Shown one piece after another: positions 1-6,253 of a stretch of DNA of 12,614 nucleotides. The DNA is taken from positions 1 through 12,614 of the forward strand of contig JASEHU010000033.1 of NCBI GenBank assembly GCA_030018635.1. Direction: 5' to 3'. The stretch comes from a bacterium (GTDB taxonomy: Bacteria > UBA9089 > CG2-30-40-21 > SBAY01). Within the stretch, counting starts at the first letter, position 1. Each line of letters starts with the position of its first letter. Both the position numbers and the translations under genes were made by a program. The notes below the pieces were generated by a model, which saw nothing but the letters and a program-made list of their open reading frames with translations, did no database searches and had not been told where the DNA came from.

Positions 1-1
1 T

Positions 2-625
2 TTTAGATTACGGCCTGAATCACCTGGATTGCTTTTTACATTTGCGGGAGTAACTGTATTCCTTTCAAAGTATAAATATAATTTAATTATTTCGGCTGTC
101 CTATTTTTCATAGCTTTTCTCATTAAACAGCCCTTTATTACTGCTCCATTATCTGTATTTATCTTTCTACTTTATAAGAAAGACAAGAAAAATGTAGTTA
201 TGTTTTCTGTAGTTCTTGGCGGTCTTCTTATTGTTTTTTTTCTAATAATGTATTTGATATCGGGTAAAAATTATTTTAACAATACAATGATATCAATGGC
301 AGTCAATGAGATTCACCCGATTAAAATGTTTTTTACTTCTCATGGACAAGTGATATTTAAATATACATGGGGACTTCTTCTTGCTTTTATTCCTTCACTT
401 TTTCTCCTTTACAGAAATGGCAGGTATAATTTTTTATTATTTTATTTTAGCATATGCCTTATTTGGACTTTTTATTCTGCCGGTAAACATGGTGCGTCAA
501 CGAACTACTTCAGCGAAATGACGATACTCTTGGTATTAATCGTTGCTATTGGACTGGGTATTTCCGACACAAAAAATCAATCGGTGCTTTTCTTATATTA
601 TTGTTTTTATCTGCTCAGGTATTAA
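2..625 (+). CDS. Multi-pass membrane glycosyltransferase-like protein, N-terminal part missing (5' partial, frameshifted)
   Basis: The reading frame is open at the window edge, so the gene starts outside. The visible part begins with an RPES...LL motif followed by about six hydrophobic segments (near 43-115, 130-190, 200-265, 360-410, 430-480, 520-560), then a GKHGAS-NYF-EM motif ahead of the last helix. This layout resembles the membrane half of GT39/ArnT-like or PMT-like glycosyltransferases, which move sugars from lipid-linked donors on the outer face of the membrane. The catalytic N-terminal loop is outside the window, so the substrate cannot be named. The frame ends at 625 in a tail that does not look like the family. 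The plausible continuation lies one frame away from about position 571, in the next entry. It is convergent with the rRNA-strand genes. The family call is an inference from architecture and motifs. Confidence 0.6.
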   Translation, partial: FRLRPESPGLLFTFAGVTVFLSKYKYNLIISAVLFFIAFLIKQPFITAPLSVFIFLLYKKDKKNVVMFSVVLGGLLIVFFLIMYLISGKNYFNNTMISMAVNEIHPIKMFFTSHGQVIFKYTWGLLLAFIPSLFLLYRNGRYNFLLFYFSICLIWTFYSAGKHGASTNYFSEMTILLVLIVAIGLGISDTKNQSVLFLYYCFYLLRY

Positions 626-1023
626 CTATTATGATTAATAACGGTATTTCAGGTGGTGGACTAAAGGTAGTGGTAGAAAATAACCGAGAGATAAAAGATA
701 TATTTTCTTATGTAAAAAAGTATAAAAGTATTCCGGGGAAAAAGCTCATTACACATGAGACTATCGCAATTCACACTGGCGACATTGTGGGTTTTGACTG
801 GTTTCTCCTATCCCACCTACAGGATAAAGGATTAATAAAACTGGATACGATTTTTTACAATATTTCTAAAGGCAAATACTCTATGGTAGTTTTAAACCAG
901 GGAATAATCACAGAGTTAGAATGGAATATGTATCAGGCAGTAAAAAATGGACCGTATGTACTGACTTATTATGATAATATAGTATCAGAGTGGGTCTGCC
1001 AAAAATCGGAAGCGAAGGAATAG
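601..1023 (+). CDS. C-terminal soluble domain of the same glycosyltransferase-like protein, separated by a frameshift
   Basis: This frame stays open upstream of 601 back to about 560 and there reads KKSIGAFLILLFLSAQVL, which completes the last membrane helix broken in the preceding frame. It then continues into a soluble tail of about 125 residues containing ITHETIAIHTGD, a GFDWFLLSHLQDKGLI segment and YSMVVLN. That pattern (a report on a threatened or preferred site, then a kFdlIvln strand) is common at the C-terminus of GT39-like membrane proteins. No ribosome binding site precedes 601, so this is probably not a separate gene. One extra A in the six-A run at 571-576 would fuse both parts into a single protein. 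The cause is a real mutation, a base-calling error or, less likely, programmed -1 slippage. The function of the tail is unknown. Confidence 0.5.
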   Translation: MFLSAQVLTIMINNGISGGGLKVVVENNREIKDIFSYVKKYKSIPGKKLITHETIAIHTGDIVGFDWFLLSHLQDKGLIKLDTIFYNISKGKYSMVVLNQGIITELEWNMYQAVKNGPYVLTYYDNIVSEWVCQKSEAKE

Positions 1024-1173
1024 AAATTGTTGTCGAAAAAAGTGTTTTTCTTCCCTCAGAAATTCACTCCTTTGAACATTTGAAATGAAATATCAAATGT
1101 AGTGGTTCATTCCATTTGCTTTTATGGGTATGTATTTCCCCTTAAAAAAGGGGGTTAGGGAGAGACTGGGGCC
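1024..1173. other. Non-coding gap after the glycosyltransferase-like gene
   Basis: No supported gene. It holds an 8-bp inverted repeat (1076..1083 with 1093..1100) and a short palindrome of C and G tracts around 1138..1155 (ccccttaaaaaaggggg). Neither is followed by a T run on either strand, so I do not call a terminator. Confidence 0.4.
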
Positions 1174-1495
1174 AGACCTTGATTACAGAATTCACGATAC
1201 CTTCCACTTTCCTTTTAATCCCTTCTGCACCATCAATCATTAACCTTCGGGTAAAGACGTTTTATTTTACCCGAGTGTTGTTGATAGCTGTAAATGGGTT
1301 GCTTCTTTACAAAAGGTATCGGCATTTGTTATCCGAAACTTAATGCTTGACGGTGCACTTCTTTCTGCTTCATTTGTTCACTTATTCGTATAACCGCTTT
1401 ATTTACCGCAGTTAACCTTACCCCAAATATCTTCCCTGTCTCCTATAATAACATAATTAATCTATCTTGTCGAGTGAACTCCGTAATCAAGGTCT
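1174..1495. mobile_element. Small decayed element with 22-bp terminal inverted repeats
   Basis: The ends 1174..1195 and 1474..1495 are inverted copies matching at 20 of 22 positions (agaccttgattac then a variable pair then ttcac). The 322-bp interior has one clear hairpin (1248..1255 with 1266..1273, loop of 10). Near its right end, on the minus strand, is a fragment resembling the C-terminus of a REP-associated tyrosine transposase. It lies just beyond the last 5S gene. A related sequence (ggttagacattgatta on the minus strand) lies beyond the other 5S copy, so one arm may derive from the 5S flank rather than from a true transposon end. Confidence 0.45.
1329..1481 (-). pseudogene. Remnant of a REP-associated (Y1-type) transposase C-terminal helix-turn-helix region
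   Basis: The minus-strand frame reads RQDRLIMLL, an in-frame TAG at 1443-1445, then ETGKIFGVRLTAVNKAVIRI, SEQMKQKEVHRQAL and a stop. The core (K-IFGV---AV-KAV-RI) resembles the DnaA-like helix-turn-helix tail found on many REP-associated tyrosine transposases (commonly xGxIFGV.xSAVSKAV.RI). The catalytic HUH and tyrosine parts are absent and the frame is interrupted, so this is a dead fragment. The match is from memory of the motif and the stretch is short, so the identification is tentative. Confidence 0.35.
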
Positions 1496-1525
1496 AACCC
1501 AATTTCCCCTCTTTTACAACAAAAA

Positions 1526-1643
1526 TCCCAGCAATGTCCTACTCTCCCACACCGTTACCAGTGCAGTACCATCGGCGCTCGAGGGCTTAACTACCGTATT
1601 CGGAATGGGAACGGGTGTTTCCCCTCTGCTATAATCACCGGGA
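1526..1643 (-). rRNA. rrf: 5S ribosomal RNA, distal copy
   Basis: The minus strand carries the full bacterial 5S signature: gaggggaaacacccgttccc, a loop with ccgaatacgg, agttaagccc, gccgatggtactgc and gtgggagagtagg. The terminal stem pairs 1636..1643 with 1526..1533 over eight base pairs. It is 118 nt and differs from the other 5S copy at only three positions (1530, 1633, 1636). Two of these fall in the terminal stem and keep it paired. It lies 53 nt after the last membrane-protein gene. Confidence 0.95.
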
Positions 1644-1696
1644 ATATAAATTATAGCTTTCTTGAATATTAAGTTCTTGTAAAGAATATTTTAATC

Positions 1697-2122
1697 TTAT
1701 TCATCTTTTAAAGGAAGCATTTTTATTGTTTTAGTCATAAATACAAAAGAGAGATAACTTGGTAGAAAACAAGAAACTATTAAAAAGTAATTTATCACAA
1801 AGAGTATTTGTGCAGTCGGTGTATCAATTATCCCTCCTTCAAAGATAATTACCCACATTGTCTTTAGAGTAGTATAAATTGGTATCCCAAAGATAAAAAA
1901 CAGATGTAGTTTTTTTATTCTTTTGAAGTATCTAATAATTTTCTCCACACCTTCTTTCTTAATCCACACATCCTCTTTACAGAATTTGCCCAAAGCTCCT
2001 TTTTTAGCCAGGTAAATTATCATAAATAAAACTCCATTGCCAATTAATATAATACCCCACATCACAGCAGGAAAAAGAAGTAGCTCTTTTAGCCTAAACC
2101 CAGCAATAACAACTTCTGACAT
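1697..2122 (-). CDS. Small membrane protein of unknown function (141 aa)
   Basis: I do not recognise the family. The protein has three strong hydrophobic segments (about residues 13-39, 72-96 and 103-129). A lysine-rich loop (residues 40-72) separates the first two and probably faces the cytoplasm. The ATG at 2122 is preceded by caggagaa at a normal distance, which supports this start. It begins 21 nt after the stop of the 296-residue membrane protein, so the two are probably translated from one message. The gene lies between two 5S rRNA genes and points the same way, 53 nt before the distal 5S. AT content and codon use match its neighbours. No catalytic motif is visible; a partner role to the upstream membrane protein is only a guess from adjacency. 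Confidence 0.75.
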   Translation of the reverse strand: MSEVVIAGFRLKELLLFPAVMWGIILIGNGVLFMIIYLAKKGALGKFCKEDVWIKKEGVEKIIRYFKRIKKLHLFFIFGIPIYTTLKTMWVIIFEGGIIDTPTAQILFVINYFLIVSCFLPSYLSFVFMTKTIKMLPLKDE

Positions 2123-2143
2123 CTTATTATTCTCCTGAAAAGA

Positions 2144-3034
2144 TTACTCATTAAATTCTAACTTCGCCTCTTTTGGCACATCCAACACATGTTTCCACAC
2201 CTTCCACAAACTGGCAAAAATCAATATTAATAAGATTGCTGTCCAAAACCAAACCCACCATAAACCACGAAAAGCCTCAAAAAATGTACATATCCCCAGA
2301 AAGATTATAAAACCTAAGAAAATCTGCCTTTTTATATTGAATTTCTCTATCTTACATTCATTAATATAAGCTGATAAGTCCAAAAATTTATCTCTCCTTC
2401 TGCTTAAGAAAAAAATTATCCCCCAGCTTAAAATGTGAAAAAAGAGAAAACCCGTCGTGAAAGGAAAGTTATCCTCAAAGAAAGTATTAGTATCTACAGG
2501 TAATCCTTTTTTTCTATACCACCAATCAAGGAATAGTGTATAGTATGTACCAAATACTCCATAAGCAAGAATATTGAATGTAGTCAAGTATAGATATCTT
2601 CCGTGTTGCTTCTCGATTTGTTGATTCTTGAGTATTATATTGTTATCCCTCATCTCCCTGTTCACTATTAGAGCATAATAAGATAAACCATAGGATAAGA
2701 AATATGTACTAAATAGTATAATCGTTAAAGTTACACACGATTCAACCAATGGAATTGGAAAATAAAAGTTTTCTGGAGATTCTATAAAATCCAGGTATAC
2801 CACATGGCTGAAGAATACAAATCCCAAACTTAAATAACATAAAGCAATAAATATCCGAGGAACCCTTCGGTTAAAAAGAAAAAGTGTAAAAAGAAGGATA
2901 AATAATTCACATCCTACACCAAATCCCAATACTTTCAGCTTCTCAAGGATGTCTTTTCTTAAAAATACTCCTATAATTATAAATAAAGGGATAATTTGGA
3001 GCACAGTAATAAAGAAGGTAATAAAAAATTTCAT
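2144..3034 (-). CDS. Multi-pass integral membrane protein of unknown function (296 aa)
   Basis: I do not recognise the family. About eight hydrophobic helices are visible (near residues 4-25, 35-54, 60-82, 96-125, 147-170, 192-210, 236-254 and 258-280). Charged loops carry NREMRDNN (125-132), WWYRKKG (171-177) and SRRRDK (211-216). The last helices are rich in tryptophan (GLWWVWFW). No transporter, sensor or enzyme signature is evident. The ATG at 3034 has a weak upstream purine stretch (cctgagg) about 15 nt away; it is the only start that keeps the first helix whole. The gene sits 55 nt after the lipoprotein gene and 21 nt before the 141-residue membrane protein, in a co-directional group between two 5S rRNA genes. 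Confidence 0.75.
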   Translation of the reverse strand: MKFFITFFITVLQIIPLFIIIGVFLRKDILEKLKVLGFGVGCELFILLFTLFLFNRRVPRIFIALCYLSLGFVFFSHVVYLDFIESPENFYFPIPLVESCVTLTIILFSTYFLSYGLSYYALIVNREMRDNNIILKNQQIEKQHGRYLYLTTFNILAYGVFGTYYTLFLDWWYRKKGLPVDTNTFFEDNFPFTTGFLFFHILSWGIIFFLSRRRDKFLDLSAYINECKIEKFNIKRQIFLGFIIFLGICTFFEAFRGLWWVWFWTAILLILIFASLWKVWKHVLDVPKEAKLEFNE

Positions 3035-3074
3035 TTTAAACTAAACCTCAGGAATAACAAAACTCTTCCTCTCT

Positions 3075-3122
3075 ATTGCAGAGTCAGGGTCATTGCAGAG
3101 TCAGCATTGCAGAGTCAGGGTC
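3075..3122. repeat. Short tandem repeat, three copies of attgcagagtcag(ggtc)
   Basis: Copies are at 3075..3091, 3092..3104 and 3106..3122. The middle copy lacks the ggtc end. The repeat runs into the 3' end of the lipoprotein gene on the minus strand and supplies its last residues (about DPDSAMLTLQ). Confidence 0.8.
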
Positions 3123-3491
3123 AAACCTTGAATGTAGATTTTCTTTACTGTATTTTAAAACTTTACTATCCTGCGTGGTAAAAGTAAGCTCTCCGCCTGA
3201 AAATGAAACTTTCATTATGACAGGGCCCGTCAATGCCCCAAAACCGCCCATTTCCATTTTTATTCGGTCTTTGTCTACAAATTTGTAGCTGCCTACCATG
3301 CTCCTACCTTTATCTACGCCACTGACAGTACCATCCTTAAAGAATTCAATCGATTCCGTGCCACCAATTTCTTCCCACTTGCCTACAATTTCATTCTCTG
3401 GCTTTGAGGCACATGACGACAATAAGACAACAATACTCACGATGCCGAGGCACCTAATCACTTGCTTAAGAATTCCTTCGATACTTTTCAT
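3090..3491 (-). CDS. Small lipoprotein, lipocalin-like or DUF5640-like β-strand domain (133 aa)
   Basis: A lipoprotein signal is clear: a charged start, hydrophobic GIVSIVVLL and an LSSC lipobox with the acylated Cys at residue 27, so the protein should be anchored in a membrane facing the periplasm or exterior. The mature part starts with IVGKWEEIGG, then IEFFKDGTVSG, GSYKFVDKDRIKM and ELTFTTQDSKVLKYSK. This resembles small β-barrel lipoproteins annotated as lipocalin-like or DUF5640; a ligand cannot be named. I chose the ATG at 3491 because aaaggagg lies eight bases upstream and it puts the signal peptide at the N-terminus; the frame also opens at 3542 but gives a non-signal leader. The last ten residues come from a short tandem repeat, so the original C-terminus may have been lost. 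It is the first gene of the group between the two 5S copies. Confidence 0.75.
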   Translation of the reverse strand: MKSIEGILKQVIRCLGIVSIVVLLSSCASKPENEIVGKWEEIGGTESIEFFKDGTVSGVDKGRSMVGSYKFVDKDRIKMEMGGFGALTGPVIMKVSFSGGELTFTTQDSKVLKYSKENLHSRFDPDSAMLTLQ

Positions 3492-3556
3492 GAAATCCTC
3501 CTTTCCCCCCGCCCGTAATTCCGGATCAGTGTCAGGATCCAAACCTTGAATGTAGA
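3123..3556. repeat. 16-bp direct repeat flanking most of the lipoprotein gene
   Basis: The sequence aaaccttgaatgtaga occurs at 3123..3138 and 3541..3556, each preceded by a related caggrtc. A partial inverted third copy (tctacattcaa, 3575..3585) makes a hairpin with the second. The left copy lies inside the 3' part of the gene and the right copy is 50 nt upstream of its start, so the gene body may have moved or recombined as a unit. Confidence 0.6.
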
Positions 3557-3586
3557 ATTTAAAGAAAGTTACTTTCTACATTCAAC
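3546..3586. repeat. Hairpin upstream of the lipoprotein gene
   Basis: ttgaatgtaga and tctacattcaa form an 11-bp stem. The stretch 3587..3620 after it is low-complexity (ctgactgctgatatctgacatctg), like the inserts seen in 23S. It lies between the proximal 5S and the lipoprotein start codon. Confidence 0.5.
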
Positions 3587-3691
3587 TCTGGCTGACTGCT
3601 GATATCTGACATCTGAACACTTACCTAAATTTTATAATCAATGTCTAACCACATTGTCTAACCACATTCTTTCCCTTTTTTACAACAAAAA

Positions 3692-3809
3692 TCCCGGCAA
3701 TGTCCTACTCTCCCACACCGTTACCAGTGCAGTACCATCGGCGCTCGAGGGCTTAACTACCGTATTCGGAATGGGAACGGGTGTTTCCCCTCTGCTATGA
3801 TTACCGGGA
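3692..3809 (-). rRNA. rrf: 5S ribosomal RNA, proximal copy
   Basis: This has the same 118-nt 5S sequence as the distal copy apart from three substitutions (3696, 3799, 3802). The terminal stem 3802..3809 with 3692..3699 stays fully paired, with G-C and A-U where the other copy has G·U. It follows the 23S gene by 635 nt, more than is usual, because two small genes and a MITE-like element fill the spacer. The flank after its 3' end (tttttgttgt then a run and ggttagac-ttgatta) resembles that of the distal copy for about 60 nt, so the duplication covered the gene plus its downstream flank. Confidence 0.95.
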
Positions 3810-3851
3810 ATTTTTTACTATTTTTATAAAAAGGTAACATTTTGGTTTTCC

Positions 3852-4010
3852 AAGAGCCTATCCGAAACAGGTTTAAAACCTGAAAAATTGACGGATGCCT
3901 TAACGAGTTTGAGGAAAAATACTACCAAGTGGTTTTAAATCACAAGTGGTTTAAAACCACACAAGTTTGCCCGAACAAGTTTGGGCTTCCGACTTTTCGG
4001 ATAGGCACTT
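3852..4010. mobile_element. MITE-like element with 16-bp inverted ends and internal palindromes
   Basis: The ends are inverted copies of aag(a/t)gcctatccgaaa (3852..3867 and 3995..4010), matching at 15 of 16 positions. Inside are perfect or near-perfect palindromes: caggtttaaaacctg (3868..3882), gtggtttaaaaccac (about 3945..3959) and the hairpin cccgaac-aa-gtttggg. No coding sequence fits. The size (159 bp), terminal inverted repeats and palindromes fit a miniature inverted-repeat element moved by a transposase encoded elsewhere. No clear target-site duplication is visible. It lies in the 23S-5S spacer and would fold strongly in the precursor rRNA. Confidence 0.7.
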
Positions 4011-4011
4011 A

Positions 4012-4152
4012 TTATCCAATTTTTTTCTTTTCTTCTATCCGTTGTTGTTTATAAACAATAAAAGCCATTATACCTCCAAACACAGTAAAAAAAACTAATG
4101 CGATAAAAAAACCTTTTGCTATTCCATCTGCTATTTGTTGCCATTCACTCAT
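4012..4152 (-). CDS. Small single-span membrane protein (46 aa) in the 23S-5S spacer
   Basis: The frame encodes MSEWQQIADGIAKG, then a hydrophobic helix FFIALVFFTVFGGIMAFIVY (about residues 15-34), and a charged tail KQQRIEEKKKIG. An N-terminal amphipathic stretch, one helix and a positive tail is a typical small membrane protein; the function is unknown. gaggaggt lies in the 3' end of the preceding gene, about 14 nt before the ATG, rather far but the only good site. The start is three bases after the preceding stop, so translation is probably coupled. The stop is two bases from the MITE-like element. Co-directional with the rRNA. Confidence 0.6.
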   Translation of the reverse strand: MSEWQQIADGIAKGFFIALVFFTVFGGIMAFIVYKQQRIEEKKKIG

Positions 4153-4155
4153 TTT

Positions 4156-4356
4156 TTAAATAGTTACCTCCTCATCTGGTATTAAATAAACAGCAAATAT
4201 CATTAATAAAATTGCAAATCCACATACAGAAGCAATGAATAAAATACTGATTTCCCCTGATATAATCTCTCCTACTAATGTTACTGTTAAAAAATACTCT
4301 ACTATTCTTCCTAAACTTGTTCCCAAAAATCTCCGTTTTTCTTTTCCTAATCTCAT
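4156..4356 (-). CDS. Small two-span membrane protein (66 aa) in the 23S-5S spacer
   Basis: The protein begins MRLGKEKRRFLGTSLGRIVE, a basic head, followed by two hydrophobic segments (about residues 18-35 and 37-60) and the acidic end PDEEVTI. I do not recognise the family with confidence; it resembles small DUF-type two-helix proteins. The frame is open to 4431, but the extra 25 residues are translated from a low-complexity acacgaatta-type repeat and lack a ribosome site; the ATG at 4356 follows aaaggcg. It starts 89 nt after the mature 23S end and ends three bases before the 46-residue gene. Both would lie on the pre-rRNA between 23S and 5S. Confidence 0.6.
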   Translation of the reverse strand: MRLGKEKRRFLGTSLGRIVEYFLTVTLVGEIISGEISILFIASVCGFAILLMIFAVYLIPDEEVTI

Positions 4357-4434
4357 ATATCGCCTTTTAATTTTAAAATTATTTGTGTTTACTCGTATAA
4401 TTCGTGTAATTCGTGGTATAAAAAGAAACAACTC
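4357..4434. repeat. Low-complexity acacgaatta-type sequence after 23S
   Basis: The minus strand reads tataccacgaattacacgaattatacgagtaaacac, with the word acgaatta repeated. It lies between the 23S processing stem and the 66-residue gene. No gene is supported. Confidence 0.45.
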
Positions 4435-4451
4435 AAAGTAGCACGATCAAG
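4435..4451 (-). promoter_or_regulatory. 23S processing stem, 3' arm
   Basis: This arm is complementary over 17 bases (with G·U pairs) to 9227..9243 on the other side of 23S. Such a helix joining both 23S ends is the usual RNase III substrate in bacterial pre-rRNA. Its integrity implies that 23S is processed normally despite the long introns. Confidence 0.75.
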
Positions 4452-4619
4452 CCGCACGACCTATTAGTGCTGCTCAGCTCCCAAGTATTAAAAAGTTACT
4501 CAATTATCCGAGGATAATCTTGTTTCTTTTCAACAATCAGGGTTCAATAGGTTACCCTACTTACACTTGCAGTCTATCAACCTGGTAATCTTCCAGGAGT
4601 CTTTAGGTGGTCTTAAGAA

Positions 4620-4735
4620 AGTCTAAAAACCCGATTACTGGGACATCTCCGAAGAGACATCTTTTCATCAGAAATCCAGAGCAATCAAAAGATCCTGATA
4701 GGCAATTATTGCTAATTACCTATCCGGGATATCTA
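4620..4735 (-). other. Expanded helix 98 region of 23S
   Basis: Where E. coli has a short helix, this gene has about 100 extra nucleotides. They fold into at least two hairpins: an 8-bp stem closed by a UUCG tetraloop (4642..4649 with 4654..4661) and an 11-bp stem (4697..4707 with 4714..4724). Helix 98 is a known variable site in bacterial 23S and can carry inserts that are later cut out. Confidence 0.65.
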
Positions 4736-4753
4736 ATCTTGAGGTGGGCTTCT

Positions 4754-4798
<45 letters not shown>

Positions 4799-4901
4799 AG
4801 CGATGCCACTGGCGTGACAACTGGTACACTAGAGGTTCGTCCACTCCGGTCCTCTCGTACTAGGAGTAGCTCCTCTCAAATATCCTCCGCCCGCAACAGA
4901 G

Positions 4902-4939
<38 letters not shown>

Positions 4940-4944
4940 ACGTA

Positions 4945-4976
<32 letters not shown>

Positions 4977-4990
4977 AACCTGCTTCAGCT

Positions 4991-5035
<45 letters not shown>

Positions 5036-5537
5036 ATATGGACTCTTGGGCAAGATCAGCCTGTTATCCCCGGAGTACCTTTTGTCCGATAAGCGACGAC
5101 CCTTCCACACAGAATCGCCGGATCATTAAGCCCTGCTTTCACATCTGCTTGACTTGTGGGTCTTGCAGTTAATCTTCCTTGTGCCTTTATACTCTACATG
5201 CGATTGCCAAACGCATTGAAGAAGACTTAGGACGCCTCCGTTACACTTTAGGAGGCAACCGCCCCAGTCAAACTACCCCCCTGACAATGTCCCTCAACTG
5301 GCTTCACAGTCGCAGGTTAGAACCTAAATATAATAAGGGTGGTATTCCAAGGTTGACTCCACGCAGGCTAACGCCCACGCTTCATAGTCTCCCACCTATC
5401 CTCTACATACCATACCCAGATTCAATGTCAGGCTATAGTAAAGGTTCACGGGGTCTTTCCGTCTAGTTGCGGGTAACTTGCATCTTCGCAAATACTACAA
5501 TTTCGCCGAGTCTATCGTTGAGACACTGACCAGATCG

Positions 5538-5584
<47 letters not shown>

Positions 5585-6239
5585 CACATATTCCCTGAGT
5601 TTCATCAAGGTGTGGACTCTATCTTTATCCGAATACATCTCCGATTCATCTCAGATGCTATCTTTGATATTTCGTTGAACCCTTCTTCAGTCAGATGTTT
5701 ACCTTGTGTCATCAATCGGACAACCCTGGCAAACTTCTGAAATTCTACATTCTTCTTTGATTTTAATGGATGCTTTTCAAAAAATGGCACAATAATTTCA
5801 GCTAAATTTTTCAAATCCCTTACCCTCCAACAGTATCGCTCCTCATGGTTTCTTCTCACCACCCCACATCCCATTGTTGTGCGAAGTAGATAAAGAAGAT
5901 TTATGTCGCGATTATGCTGAACAACTGTTAATTCGGGTAAAACCTGGTAACCAAACTTAACCTCACTATTCTTATTGATACCAATGTGAAAACATCCTTC
6001 ACCATCAATGAACCCTACTATCCAATCCGGATTCAATCTCTTCGGATATTCAACGTTTGGTCTCTGAGGGGTCATAGTTTATCTCCTTTGACTTCCCTGC
6101 GGATTATCTCCGTGTATATTGAATTTTCACTGCCTCGTTCATTTCTGAACCAGCGAGTATCAATATCTTTTGAAGACCTCCCCGCATATAGTTGAATATT
6201 GCCTCTGATGTTACCATCAGAGCAGGCTAGCATTTTCTA
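5585..6239 (-). ncRNA. Group I intron in 23S after position 1931 (655 nt)
   Basis: The boundaries are exact: the exons cctaaggt and agcgaaattcc join to restore the universal sequence. The 5' exon ends in U and the intron ends in G, as required for group I. P1 is clear: exon AGGU plus intron UAG (6237..6243) pairs with CUAGCCU (6224..6230) around a six-base loop, with the conserved U·G at the splice site. Core elements are recognisable: P-like atgcgggga (6179..6187), Q-like aatccgcag (6098..6106), R-like cctcagagacc (6059..6069), S-like aagatagagtcc (5614..5625) and a P9 hairpin (5593..5610). The endonuclease gene fills the P8 region and overlaps R and P9. Position 1931 is a known bacterial intron site (for example Thermotoga, Simkania). 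Confidence 0.9.
5605..6075 (-). CDS. LAGLIDADG homing endonuclease of the 1931 intron (156 aa)
   Basis: A single LAGLIDADG motif (WIVGFIDGEGCFHIG, residues 18-32, catalytic acid at D24 or E26) in a protein of this size predicts a homodimer like I-CreI, which cuts the intronless target to drive intron spread. Further family features are LGCG-type GCGVVRR (near 69) and the KHPLKSKKNVEFQKFARVV segment with HLTEEG. The ATG at 6075 follows aaaggag at a good distance. The first codons overlap the intron R element and the stop lies within the P9 hairpin, so protein and ribozyme share sequence. The other intron's endonuclease is clearly related in its C-terminal half. The target should span the E. 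coli 1931 region. Confidence 0.9.
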   Translation of the reverse strand: MTPQRPNVEYPKRLNPDWIVGFIDGEGCFHIGINKNSEVKFGYQVLPELTVVQHNRDINLLYLLRTTMGCGVVRRNHEERYCWRVRDLKNLAEIIVPFFEKHPLKSKKNVEFQKFARVVRLMTQGKHLTEEGFNEISKIASEMNRRCIRIKIESTP

Positions 6240-6253
6240 ACCTTAGGACCGTT
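6240..6253 (-). other. 14-nt 23S micro-exon between two group I introns
   Basis: The minus-strand sequence aacggtcctaaggt equals E. coli 23S positions 1918-1931, the 3' side of helix 69 and the following linker. It is flanked directly by both introns. The U·G-containing P1 of the 1931 intron needs its last four bases. Confidence 0.92.

Noticed and set aside
1138..1155. Possible terminator between the left gene and the 5S cluster
   Set aside because: The short stem is not followed by a T run on either strand.
3075..3122. Possible CRISPR-like repeats
   Set aside because: Units are adjacent, of unequal length, with no spacers of regular size and no cas genes.
2996..3549. Plus-strand frames opposite the lipoprotein gene
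   Set aside because: They are antisense to a gene with a clear lipobox and ribosome binding site.
4357..4431. Longer start of the 66-residue membrane protein at 4431
   Set aside because: The added residues translate a low-complexity repeat and lack a ribosome binding site.
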